DNA from: JALHMQ01 sp020248785
Lineage (GTDB): Bacteria; Pseudomonadota; Gammaproteobacteria; Burkholderiales; Burkholderiaceae_F
NCBI GenBank assembly: GCA_046343415.1
Contig: JBKDNL010000157.1
Span: 1 to 48,863, forward strand
DNA length: 48,863 nucleotides
Direction of reading: 5' to 3'
The notes below the pieces were generated by a model. The model ran no database searches. It saw only the letters and a list, made by a program, of their open reading frames with translations, and was not told the DNA's origin. Made by a program: the position numbers and the translations under genes. Positions 40,048 to 47,622 of the stretch are shown here, piece by piece (positions within the stretch are counted from its first letter, which is position 1; every line of letters begins with the position of its first letter).

Positions 40048-40890
40048 TCAGATCTCCAGGTTATCGATGAGACGGGTGTTGCCGAGCTTTGCCGCCGAGA
40101 GCACGACGAGCGGCTCTCCCGCGACCAGGTCGCCGGCGGCGGGCGCCTTCAGGTCGCGCTGGCGCCGCACGGCGACGTAGTCGACCTTCCAGCCCGCCGC
40201 GGCCAGTTCGCGCTGGGCGTCGTGCTCGACGCGTGCCAGGTCGTGCTCACCGTTGCGCACGCGGTCGCGCACCTCGTTGAGCAGGCGGTACATGCGCGGG
40301 GCTTCCTTGCGCTCGGCCTCGTTGAGGTAGCGGTTGCGCGAGGACATGGCCAGCCCGTCGCCGTCGCGCACTGTCTCGTGCGGGACAATCTCCGTGGGCA
40401 GCGCAAACTGCCGGCACATATTGCGCACGATCATCAGCTGCTGGTAATCCTTCTTGCCGAACACCGCGACTTTCGGCTGTACGCAGGAAAAGAGCTTCAA
40501 CACCACGGTGGTCACGCCGGCGAAAAAGCCCGGTCGAAACTCGCCCTCCAAAATGTCGCCCAGGTCGGTGGGCGGGCTGACGCGGTAGTTCTGCGGCTCG
40601 GGATACAGCTCGCGCTCGTTGGGCGCAAACAGCACGTACACGTGGTTCTGCTTCTGCAGCTTCTCGCTGTCCTGCTCGAGCGTGCGCGGGTACTTGTCGA
40701 AGTCCTCGTTGGGGCCAAACTGCAGCCGGTTCACGAAGATCGAGGCCACCACCGGGTCGCCGTGCTGGTGCGCCAGTCGCATCAACGCCAGATGCCCCTC
40801 ATGCAAGTTGCCCATGGTGGGCACGAAGCTCGTCCGGTTCTGCCCACGCAGCTGGTCGCGCAGTTCCTCGATGGTTTGGACGACTTTCAT
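40048..40890 (-). CDS. panC: Pantoate-beta-alanine ligase
   Basis: The 280-residue enzyme makes pantothenate from pantoate, beta-alanine and ATP. The N-terminal VPTMGNLHEGHLALMRLA holds the HxGH adenylyl-transfer motif. SIFVNRLQFGPNEDFDKYPR, FFAGVTTVVLKLF, VAVFGKKDYQQLMIVRNMC (KMSKS-like region) and GLAMSSRNRYLNEAER follow. ATG 40890 (MKVVQTIEELRDQLRGQNRT) is standard. It lies 73 nt downstream of panB on the same strand, giving the pantothenate pair. A TACAAT box is 27 nt before the ATG. Confidence 0.96.
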   Translation of the reverse strand: MKVVQTIEELRDQLRGQNRTSFVPTMGNLHEGHLALMRLAHQHGDPVVASIFVNRLQFGPNEDFDKYPRTLEQDSEKLQKQNHVYVLFAPNERELYPEPQNYRVSPPTDLGDILEGEFRPGFFAGVTTVVLKLFSCVQPKVAVFGKKDYQQLMIVRNMCRQFALPTEIVPHETVRDGDGLAMSSRNRYLNEAERKEAPRMYRLLNEVRDRVRNGEHDLARVEHDAQRELAAAGWKVDYVAVRRQRDLKAPAAGDLVAGEPLVVLSAAKLGNTRLIDNLEI

Positions 40891-40917
40891 GGGCTGCGCC
40901 GGTAAAAATTGTGCGCG

Positions 40918-40923
40918 ATTGTA
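40918..40923 (-). promoter_or_regulatory. -10 box (TACAAT) upstream of panC
   Basis: TACAAT on the minus strand, 27 nt before the panC ATG and inside the 73-nt panB-panC gap, suggesting internal initiation. No clear -35. Confidence 0.35.
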
Positions 40924-40963
40924 GGGTCTGGCTTGCCCCCGCGCGCCAATGCGACTGCTGGCC

Positions 40964-41794
40964 CTAGTAACAGTGCTCGGGCGCGGGAAAGCTGCGGTCC
41001 TTGACCGCGCGGACGTAGCGATGCACTGCCTCGGCAATAGAGCCGCCTTCGGCCATGAAGTTGCGAACGAAACGCGGCTTCTTGCCAGGGTACACATCGA
41101 GCATGTCGTGCATGACCAGCACTTGGCCGTGGCACTGCCCACCGGCGCCAATGCCGATGGTGGCCGTGCGTGCCAGGGCCTGCGAGACCTGCGCCGCCAC
41201 GGCTGCCGGCATCAGTTCGAGCACCAGCAGGGCCGCGCCGGCGTCTTCCAGCGCACGAGCGTCGGCCAGCAGCCGCGCGGCCTGCGCGTCGGTCTTGCCC
41301 TGGATGCGATAGCCACCCAGCGCGTGCTGCGACTGTGGCGTCAGGCCCACGTGCGCACACACCGGGATGCCGCGCTCGACCAGAAAGGCAATGATAGGGG
41401 CGACGAGCGCGCCGCCTTCGAGCTTCACCATCTGCGCGCCGGCCTGCATCAGTGTCACGGCGTTGGCGAAGGCCTGCTCGGGCGTGGCATAGCGGCCAAA
41501 GGGCATGTCGGCAATGAGCCAGCTGGCACGCAGGCCGCGCGCCACGCAGGCGGTGTGATACGCCACGTCGGCGACCGTGACCGCGAGGGTGCTCGCGCGC
41601 CCCTGCACCACCATGCCGAGCGAATCGCCCACCAGCACGGTGTCGACACCGGCGTCATCCAGAACGCGCGCAAAGCTGGCGTCGTAGCAGGTCAGCATCG
41701 TGATCGGCTCCCCGCGCGCACGCATCTCTAGCAGCGCTGGCAGCGTCATGGCCTTGCGGGCCGTGGGGGCGGCGTCGGTGGGGTGGGTGCTCAT
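40964..41794 (-). CDS. panB: 3-methyl-2-oxobutanoate hydroxymethyltransferase
   Basis: The 276-residue TIM-barrel enzyme adds a hydroxymethyl group from methylene-THF to ketoisovalerate to form ketopantoate. Seen are TMLTCYDASFARVLDDAGVD, the metal-binding VGDSLGMVVQG, MPFGRY, MVKLEGG, PVCAHVGLTPQSQHALGGYR, LVLELMP (catalytic Glu) and IGIGAGGQCHGQVLVMHDML. ATG 41794 gives the usual N-terminus. It is 58 nt after the deoxynucleoside kinase gene and precedes panC. Confidence 0.96.
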   Translation of the reverse strand: MSTHPTDAAPTARKAMTLPALLEMRARGEPITMLTCYDASFARVLDDAGVDTVLVGDSLGMVVQGRASTLAVTVADVAYHTACVARGLRASWLIADMPFGRYATPEQAFANAVTLMQAGAQMVKLEGGALVAPIIAFLVERGIPVCAHVGLTPQSQHALGGYRIQGKTDAQAARLLADARALEDAGAALLVLELMPAAVAAQVSQALARTATIGIGAGGQCHGQVLVMHDMLDVYPGKKPRFVRNFMAEGGSIAEAVHRYVRAVKDRSFPAPEHCY

Positions 41795-41852
41795 GGTGAG
41801 GTTTCGACTGCCGGCGCGTGGCGCCGTTCCAGTGGCTGGCTTGGTAATCGCC

Positions 41853-42494
41853 CTAGGCGGCGAGGTTGAAGTGCTCACGCCGCCCGCGCATCTTTCCGAT
41901 CCGCGAGACTAGCAGCTCGAAGTCGGCATCGCGGTCGATCGGGTTCAGGTGCTCGGTGTTGACCACCAGGAGAGGCGCCGCATCGTACCCGTGGAAGAAG
42001 CGCGTGTAGCTGTCGGCCAGTGCTTCCAGGTAGGCGGGCGCGATGCTCGCCTCAACCGGATTGGCACGACGCGCCACGCGTTCGGTCAGCGTCTGGAGTT
42101 CGGCCTGCAGATAGATCACCAGGTCCGGCGTCGGCGAGGCTGGCTTCAGGTGCGCATGAATCTGCTGGTACAGCTTCAGCTCGTCATCGGCCAGCGTGAG
42201 GCGCGCGAACAGCACATCCTTGTCGAGCAGGAAGTCCGAGACGACCTGCGTTCGAAACGGATCCATCTGCTGCAGTTCTTTCAGCTGCCGCGCGCGCTGA
42301 AACAGGAAAGAGATCTGCGTTTGCAGCGCGTAGCGCGCGCTGTCGCGATAGAACCGCTCCAGGAAGGGATTGGCGTCGGGCTGCTCGAGCAGCACATTGG
42401 CGCCAGTGAAGCTGGCCAACCGCCGCGCCAGCGAGGTCTTGCCGACGCCGATCGGCCCCTCGACCACGATGTGATGCAGATGTGGCGGCAGCAC
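41853..42494 (-). CDS. Deoxynucleoside kinase
   Basis: The 213-residue P-loop kinase has Walker A GPIGVGKTS (13-21) and VVSDFLLDKDVLFARLTLAD, with the DxDxxFAR pattern typical of the deoxyadenosine/deoxyguanosine kinase (dNK) family, then a LID-like ERVARRANPVEASIAPAYLE. It salvages deoxynucleosides. In betaproteobacteria this gene commonly sits between folK and panB, as here (with DUF486 inserted before folK). Specificity cannot be derived from sequence alone. Confidence 0.88.
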   Translation of the reverse strand: MLPPHLHHIVVEGPIGVGKTSLARRLASFTGANVLLEQPDANPFLERFYRDSARYALQTQISFLFQRARQLKELQQMDPFRTQVVSDFLLDKDVLFARLTLADDELKLYQQIHAHLKPASPTPDLVIYLQAELQTLTERVARRANPVEASIAPAYLEALADSYTRFFHGYDAAPLLVVNTEHLNPIDRDADFELLVSRIGKMRGRREHFNLAA

Positions 42495-42503
42495 GGCGAT
42501 TGC

Positions 42504-42851
42504 CTAGTTCGAACCGCGGAAAATGAAGTACACCGCACCGAGGATGCACAGCGCGGCCCACAGGTAGTCGAGCTTCAGCGGCTCCTTCATGTAGAACACA
42601 GCAAAGGGAACGAACACCGACAGCGTGATCACTTCCTGCAGGATTTTCAGCTGGCCCAGCGACAGCTGCGTAAAGCCGATGCGGTTGGCTGGCACCTGCA
42701 GCAGGTACTCGAACAGCGCAATGCCCCAGGAGACAAGGGCGGCGATCCACCACGGCTTGTCGTTCAGGTCCTTCAGATGAGCGTACCAAGCAAACGTCAT
42801 GAAGACGTTCGAGGCGACGAGCAGCAGTGTGGTCTGGGCAAGAACGGGCAC
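42504..42851 (-). CDS. DUF486 (DMT-type) small membrane protein
   Basis: A short protein (about 115 residues) with four hydrophobic segments: LLLVASNVFMTFAWYAHLK, WIAALVSWGIALFEYLL, ITLSVFVPFAVFYM and LWAALCILGAVYFIF. It matches DUF486, a four-helix protein of the drug/metabolite-transporter clan. The start is uncertain: GTG 42851 (VPVLAQTTLL) gives the usual length, GTG 42887 would add 12 residues and nearly touch the folK stop. It is 9 nt from the kinase gene. Function unknown. Confidence 0.8.
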   Translation of the reverse strand: MPVLAQTTLLLVASNVFMTFAWYAHLKDLNDKPWWIAALVSWGIALFEYLLQVPANRIGFTQLSLGQLKILQEVITLSVFVPFAVFYMKEPLKLDYLWAALCILGAVYFIFRGSN

Positions 42852-42887
42852 GCGGACGTCCCGCGGGCATGACGCCCGCACATGCAC

Positions 42888-43412
42888 TCAGGCGTTCTGG
42901 TTGGGCGGCGGCAGGCGCGAGACGTCGACCCGCTCGATCTGCTGATCTGCCACGTTGGACAAGAAGGCCGCCGCCGGACCCATGCCCGGCAGGCGCAGAT
43001 CGGGGGCGATGTCGAGCAAGGGCCGCAGCACGAAGGCGCGCTGGTGCAGGCGAGGGTGCGGCAGGGTCAGCGGCGTGCTGAGAATGATGAAGTTGCCGAG
43101 CAGCAGCAGATCGAGGTCGACGCGGCGGGCTGCCTTTTTCTCGCCGGGCACGCCGCGGCGCTTGCGCCCGAGCATTAACTCGATGTCCAGCAGGTGCAGC
43201 AGCAGGCCATAGGGATCGAGCTCGGTGTCGATCGCCGCGACCGCGTTGAGAAAGTCGGGCCCATCGGCATCGACGGGTGCCGTCTTGTAGAACTGCGAGG
43301 CCGCGACGAAGCTCGACCGTTCGATCGACTTGATCGATTCGATCGCCGACTCGAGGGTTTCCCGCAGGTCGCTCTGGTTGGCGCCCAGGCCGATGTGAGC
43401 CCGCCGTTGCAC
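42888..43412 (-). CDS. folK: 6-hydroxymethyl-7,8-dihydropterin pyrophosphokinase
   Basis: The 174-residue HPPK uses ATP to pyrophosphorylate hydroxymethyl-dihydropterin in folate synthesis. The family motifs are IGLGANQSDLRETLESAIES, ASQFYKTAPVDADGPDFLNA, RRVDLDLLLLGNFI (DxD metal site) and LTLPHPRLHQRAFVLRPLLD. GTG 43412 starts 2 nt after the pcnB TAG. It is downstream of pcnB and upstream of the deoxynucleoside kinase and panB/panC, a coenzyme cluster (folate and pantothenate). Length is typical. Confidence 0.94.
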   Translation of the reverse strand: MQRRAHIGLGANQSDLRETLESAIESIKSIERSSFVAASQFYKTAPVDADGPDFLNAVAAIDTELDPYGLLLHLLDIELMLGRKRRGVPGEKKAARRVDLDLLLLGNFIILSTPLTLPHPRLHQRAFVLRPLLDIAPDLRLPGMGPAAAFLSNVADQQIERVDVSRLPPPNQNA

Positions 43413-43414
43413 GT

Positions 43415-44836
43415 CTATCCGCCTTTGCTGCTCGGTACTGCGATGTCGCTGTTTGCACTGGCGCTGGCGCTGCCGTCTGCATCGCGCGCAACGCCGCTGC
43501 TCCCGTTGCCGCGGCGACCACGCCGCCGCCGCCGATTGGGCGCAGCGGCGCTGTCGCGCGCCTGCGGCGCGGCCAGCAGCGACTCGCGCTCGGCCTCGTT
43601 GGACTCCATGAAGCGCGTCCACCACTCGCCCAGCTCCGCTGGCGCCTCCTCGGCCGCGCAGCGCAGCATGAGGAAATCATATCCGGCGCGCACGCGCAGG
43701 TGCTCCAGCAGCTTGACGGGGTTGCGTCCGGTGCGCCGCTCGAAGCGCGGCTGCAGCATCCAGATCTCGCGCATGTCGGAGGTGTAGCGGCGCTGGATCG
43801 CCAGTTTTTCGGTCTGGCGCTCGAGCACCTCGTCGATGGCGACGTCCAGCGCGGGGATGCGATGCTCCCCGCGCCCCTCGCGCAGCTTCCACTGCTTGAG
43901 CACCTCGTGCCAGAGCAGGGTCGCAAACAGGAATCCGATGGCGATGTGCTTGCCGGCGCGCACCCGCTCGTCGGTGCGCGAAAGTGCCAGCATGACGAAG
44001 CGCTCGCCCTCGGGCTGCTCCAGGATCACATCCAGCAGCGGCAGCAGGCCATGATGCAGACCCTCCACGCGCAGGCGTGTGATGCACGCGACCGCGTGCC
44101 CGCTGGTGAGCAGCTTGAGCATCTCTTCGAACAGGCGCGCCGCCGGCACGTTCTCGATCAACGCGGCAAGCGTGGTGATGGGCTTGCGCGTGGCCTCGTC
44201 GATCTCGAAGCCGAGCTTGGCGGCAAAGCGTACCGCGCGCAGCATGCGCACGGGATCCTCGCGATAACGCGCCTCCGGCTCGCCGATCATGCGCAGCTTG
44301 CGGCGGCGGATGTCCTTCACGCCGTCGTGATAGTCGAGCACGGTCTCGGTGACCGGGTCGTAGTAAAGCGCATTGATGGTGAAGTCGCGCCGCGCGGCGT
44401 CTTCCGGCTGGCTGCCGAAGAGGTTGTCGGCCAGCACGCGGCCGTGCTCGTCGGTCTGCCGATCCGGATTTTCCAGCGCGCGGAAGGTTGAGACCTCGAT
44501 CGTCTCCTGCCCAAACATCACGTGCACCAGGCGAAAGCGCCGGCCGATGATGATGGCGCGGCGAAAGTGCGCCTTCACCTGCTCGGGCGTCGCATCGGTG
44601 GCCACGTCAAAATCCTTGGGCGCGATGCCCAGCAGCAGGTCGCGCACCGCGCCGCCGACGATGTAGGTTGCAAAGCCGTGCTTCTGCAGCGTTTCGCACA
44701 CACGCAGCGCATTACGGGACACGAGCTCGCGATCGATGGCGTGCTCGGCGGCCGCGATCCGCTTGGGCTCCTTGCGCAAGCGTGGCTTCTTGCGCGTGAA
44801 CAGCTCCTGGACCTGGGTGACGAATTTCTTGATCAT
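43415..44836 (-). CDS. pcnB: Poly(A) polymerase I
   Basis: The 473-residue nucleotidyltransferase adds 3' poly(A) tails to RNA. The catalytic core contains YIVGGAVRDLLLG, the DFD metal pair in PKDFDVATDATP, and RRDFTINALYYDPVTETVLD with YREDPVRMLRAVRFAAKLG. PcnB-specific segments include the basic N-terminal LFTRKKPRLRKEPKRI. The C-terminal tail is Arg/Ser-rich (RRRRRGRRGNGSS), presumably an RNA-binding extension. ATG 44836 (MIKKFVTQVQELFTRKKPR) was chosen. A long hairpin sits directly upstream, leaving only AAAA before the ATG and no normal ribosome-binding site in single-stranded DNA. Confidence 0.94.
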   Translation of the reverse strand: MIKKFVTQVQELFTRKKPRLRKEPKRIAAAEHAIDRELVSRNALRVCETLQKHGFATYIVGGAVRDLLLGIAPKDFDVATDATPEQVKAHFRRAIIIGRRFRLVHVMFGQETIEVSTFRALENPDRQTDEHGRVLADNLFGSQPEDAARRDFTINALYYDPVTETVLDYHDGVKDIRRRKLRMIGEPEARYREDPVRMLRAVRFAAKLGFEIDEATRKPITTLAALIENVPAARLFEEMLKLLTSGHAVACITRLRVEGLHHGLLPLLDVILEQPEGERFVMLALSRTDERVRAGKHIAIGFLFATLLWHEVLKQWKLREGRGEHRIPALDVAIDEVLERQTEKLAIQRRYTSDMREIWMLQPRFERRTGRNPVKLLEHLRVRAGYDFLMLRCAAEEAPAELGEWWTRFMESNEAERESLLAAPQARDSAAAPNRRRRRGRRGNGSSGVARDADGSASASANSDIAVPSSKGG

Positions 44837-44840
44837 TTTT

Positions 44841-44888
44841 CGACGCGGTGTACGCGACCGCCGGCGCGGTCGCACGTGCACCGCGTCG
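44841..44888 (-). promoter_or_regulatory. Long hairpin immediately upstream of pcnB start
   Basis: On the plus strand CGACGCGGTG (44841-44850) pairs with CACCGCGTCG (44879-44888), and GCGACCGC (44854-44861) with GCGGTCGC (44866-44873). That gives an 18-bp two-block stem with a CGGC loop. In the pcnB message it would end 4 nt before the AUG, with no purine-rich ribosome-binding site outside the stem. Confidence 0.6.
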
Positions 44889-44898
44889 AGTTGATCAG

Positions 44899-44933
44899 GC
44901 GCCCGCCCTTCGGGCGGCCGGGCGGGCGGGCGC
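44899..44933 (-). promoter_or_regulatory. Second GC-rich hairpin in the pcnB upstream region
   Basis: GCGCCCGCCC (44899-44908) pairs with GGGCGGGCGC (44924-44933), with an internal CGCCC-TTC-GGGCG alternative. It lies in the 172-bp gap between the HAD-IB and pcnB genes. The T-run on the minus strand precedes the stem rather than following it, so it is not a standard terminator. Confidence 0.5.
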
Positions 44934-45008
44934 AGAAAAAGGGCAACGATTGGGTTGCTCCTCGGCTGCGCGCCGCCGCCACGCCCTTGGTCAGGGGCAG
45001 GATGTCGC

Positions 45009-45689
45009 TCATGCCCCCCCCAACGCATCGAAGAGCTCGAGCGTCGGCCAGCCGCGCTTCTGGGCGATCAGGCGCAGGCGGGCATCGCCGTTGGTGACCA
45101 CCGGGTGGCGCACTGCTTCGAGCAGGGGGAGGTCGTTGATCGAGTCGCTGTAGAACAGGCTGTCGTCAAGCTGCGCGAGCCTGGTGCCGCGGGCGGCGAG
45201 AAAGGCCTCGACGGCGATGCGCTTGCCGTCCTGGTAAGTGTGCGGCGGCACGTAGCGGCCCGTGAAGCGGCCGTCGATCTCCTCGGGCTGCACGGCAATC
45301 AGGTGCTCGATCCCGAAGGCGGCGGCAATTGGCCGGGTCACATAACTGTGGGTGCCGGTCACCAGGGCGACTTCCCAGCCGTCGCTGCGATGCTTCTGGA
45401 CCAGCGTCTGCGACTCGAACCGCAGATGCGGAAACACCTTGTCGCGCAGGTACCGGGTGCGCCAGAGGTCGAGCTGGCCGCGATCAAATCGGGCCAGCAG
45501 GTCCATCTGGAACACAAGGTAGCCCTCGACATCGAAGCGGCCCTCGTTGTACTCGCGCGCATGACGCTCGATCTCGGCGTGATGGTGCGCGCGGTCCAGG
45601 CCGGCAGCGTCGACCAGAAAGCGCAGCCAGCCGTCGGCACTGTCGATCGGCAGCAGCGTGTGGTCGAGGTCGAAGAAGGCGTATCTCAA
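45009..45689 (-). CDS. HAD-IB family phosphatase (SerB-like)
   Basis: The 226-residue hydrolase carries motif I FFDLDHTLLPIDSADGW (nucleophile Asp), motif II LVTGTHSYVTRP, the Lys in YQDGKRIAVEAF and motif IV FYSDSINDLPLLEAV, the standard HAD-IB (phosphoserine-phosphatase-like) set, with a helical cap between I and II. Substrates of this branch include phosphoserine and other phosphomonoesters; here it is unknown. It lies between hda and pcnB in the conserved betaproteobacterial purM-hda-pcnB cluster. The long G-run after the stop contains no gene. Confidence 0.9.
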   Translation of the reverse strand: MRYAFFDLDHTLLPIDSADGWLRFLVDAAGLDRAHHHAEIERHAREYNEGRFDVEGYLVFQMDLLARFDRGQLDLWRTRYLRDKVFPHLRFESQTLVQKHRSDGWEVALVTGTHSYVTRPIAAAFGIEHLIAVQPEEIDGRFTGRYVPPHTYQDGKRIAVEAFLAARGTRLAQLDDSLFYSDSINDLPLLEAVRHPVVTNGDARLRLIAQKRGWPTLELFDALGGA

Positions 45690-45734
45690 GGCGGTGACTG
45701 GCGGGCGGTGACTGCCGGTGGATGCGTCCGCATT

Positions 45735-46400
45735 CTACGGACGCTCGGCCTGCGCCTCGCCCGCCTCGGCCAGCCACGCCTTGAGCAAGGGCACGGTGAG
45801 CGCCCGCTTGCGGGCCAGCGCAAAGGCATCGAGCGCATCGAGTACGGCGGTCAGCGTGCGCATGTCGCGTGGCAGATGGGTCAGCAGATACGGCAGCAGG
45901 TGATCGGCCACCTGCACCCCGCGCGAGCGCACATGGGCCTCAAGCGCGGCGAGCTTCTCGTCATCGGTCAGCGCGTGCACCTGGTACACCAGCCCCCAGC
46001 CGAGCCGGGTGCGCAGATCCTCGCGCAGGGCGAGTGTTGCCGTGGCAGCGCTGCCGGTCACCACGCTGGCCAGGCGCCTATCGGCCCGCACGGCATTGAG
46101 CCGGTTGAACAACGCCACTTGGCCGCGGTCATCCAGGGGCTCGACGTCGTCCAGCACGCTGATGCCCGTGCTCTCCGGATCGGCCGCCGGCGTCCAGCGC
46201 CACGCGCCGGCCTGCTCGAGCGCGGCGGCAAGGTGGCTGCGGCCGCTGCCGGCCTCCCCCCAGAGGTACAGGCTGCGCTCGGCTGCGCTGCCCGCGGCCA
46301 GCGCTCGCAGGGCCGCGAGGACTTCGGCATTGCGGCCGACCACGAAGTTCTCGAAACTCGGCCGCAAGGGTTGCAGGAGGTCGAGCGGCAGTTGACGCAT
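45735..46400 (-). CDS. hda: DnaA regulatory inactivator Hda
   Basis: The 221-residue DnaA-like AAA+ protein promotes ATP hydrolysis by DnaA after replication starts. It has an N-terminal sliding-clamp-binding motif (QLPLDL, residues 3-8), a Walker A-like GEAGSGRSHL (48-57), Walker B-like SVLDDVEPLD and the Arg-finger region DLRTRLGWGLVYQVHAL. The DNA-binding domain IV of DnaA is absent, as expected. Its ATG overlaps the AI-2E permease TGA (TGATG, 1 nt), so the two are translationally coupled. Confidence 0.93.
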   Translation of the reverse strand: MRQLPLDLLQPLRPSFENFVVGRNAEVLAALRALAAGSAAERSLYLWGEAGSGRSHLAAALEQAGAWRWTPAADPESTGISVLDDVEPLDDRGQVALFNRLNAVRADRRLASVVTGSAATATLALREDLRTRLGWGLVYQVHALTDDEKLAALEAHVRSRGVQVADHLLPYLLTHLPRDMRTLTAVLDALDAFALARKRALTVPLLKAWLAEAGEAQAERP

Positions 46401-47467
46401 CAGGTGCGGGTGTAGAAGTCGCTCGTGAGATAGGCGCCCCGCAGGCGCTCGAGCGCCACCAGCAGGGCGGCACTGGCCGGCAGCGCGACCAGCACGCCAA
46501 AGAACCCGAACACCTGGCCAAAGGCCAGCAGCGCAAAGATCACCGCGAGCGGATGCAGGCCGATGCGCTCGCCCACCAGGCGTGGCGTGAGCAGGAAGCT
46601 CTCAATGAACTGGCCGACCCCATAGATGATGGCCACCGCCACCAGGCCGTACCACGTCGAGAACTGCAGGAATGCCGCCAGCAGCGCCAGCAGCAGCCCG
46701 AGCAGGAAGCCCACGTACGGGATGAAGATGAGCAGACCTGTGAGCAGGCCGATCGGCAGCGCGGTCTGGAACCCGGCCACCGCCAGCGTGAGCGAGTAGT
46801 ACGCGGCCAGCACCAGCATCACCAACAGCTGACCGCGCAGGAACTGCGCGAGCAAGCCGTCGATCTCCGCCAGCATGCCGGTCACCAGCGCATGCCAGCG
46901 CCGCGGGATCAGCAGCTTGATGCGCTTGTTCAGGTCGTGCCAGTCCACCAGCAGGTAGAACAGCACCACCGGCACCAGCAGCAGCATGCCGAGCACGCCG
47001 GCAATCGCTGCGCCGCCAGCGCGCACGCGATCCAGCAGCCGGGTGATAAGGTCCTGCTGCTGGCCGACCTGCTCTGCCAGCAGCGCCTTGAGCGTGGCGA
47101 AGTCGACCCGCACCGACCAGCCGAACCACTCGCGGATCAGCGGCGCCACGCTGTAATTGAGCCGCGTGACCATGCCCGGCAGCGCGGCATACAGCGCGCT
47201 CACCTCCCTCTGCAGCACTGGCACCAGGATCAGCAGCAGGCCGACCAGCAGCAACAGCAGGAACAACAGCATGATGAGCGCGCCCGCCGCACGCGGCACG
47301 CGCCGCTTGTGCAGCCAGTCCACGCCCGGGACCAGCAGGTAGGCGAGCATGGCACCCAGAGCAAAGGGCGTGAGCACGGGCGCCAGGACGTACAGCAGCA
47401 CCAGGATGACGAGGCCCACCCCGAGCCACAGTCCGGTCTGCACGCGTTGCTGGTTGAGAAGGCTCAT
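46400..47467 (-). CDS. AI-2E/PerM-family transporter
   Basis: The 355-residue membrane protein has about eight transmembrane helices and the family pattern: two N-terminal helices (TGLWLGVGLVILVLLYVLAP, TPFALGAMLAYLLVPGVDWL), a large periplasmic stretch with NYSVAPLIREWFGW, and the C-terminal core IPYVGFLLGLLLALLAAFLQ with GVGQFIESFLLTPRLVGERI. Members move autoinducer-2 or Na+/H+; the substrate is unknown. ATG 47467 (MSLLNQQRVQTGLWLGVG) is the start. It precedes hda and is divergent from the purM-position gene, 155 bp away. Confidence 0.9.
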   Translation of the reverse strand: MSLLNQQRVQTGLWLGVGLVILVLLYVLAPVLTPFALGAMLAYLLVPGVDWLHKRRVPRAAGALIMLLFLLLLLVGLLLILVPVLQREVSALYAALPGMVTRLNYSVAPLIREWFGWSVRVDFATLKALLAEQVGQQQDLITRLLDRVRAGGAAIAGVLGMLLLVPVVLFYLLVDWHDLNKRIKLLIPRRWHALVTGMLAEIDGLLAQFLRGQLLVMLVLAAYYSLTLAVAGFQTALPIGLLTGLLIFIPYVGFLLGLLLALLAAFLQFSTWYGLVAVAIIYGVGQFIESFLLTPRLVGERIGLHPLAVIFALLAFGQVFGFFGVLVALPASAALLVALERLRGAYLTSDFYTRT

Positions 47468-47622
47468 GGTCGTTCTTGGTGCCTGCCTGGGCGCGAGTGT
47501 ATTGGGACGGTGACCGATCCGACCGGACACCGCGTGGCGGGGGCTGCGGACTAGACTTCGGGCCGCGTATCGCAAGCGCCCGTCGCCTGGGCCCGCTCCC
47601 GCCACCCGACTGCCGACTCCCG

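Noticed and set aside
44841..44933. pcnB-upstream hairpins as Rho-independent terminators of the HAD-IB gene
   Set aside because: Neither stem is followed by a T-run on the relevant strand; the T-run precedes them.
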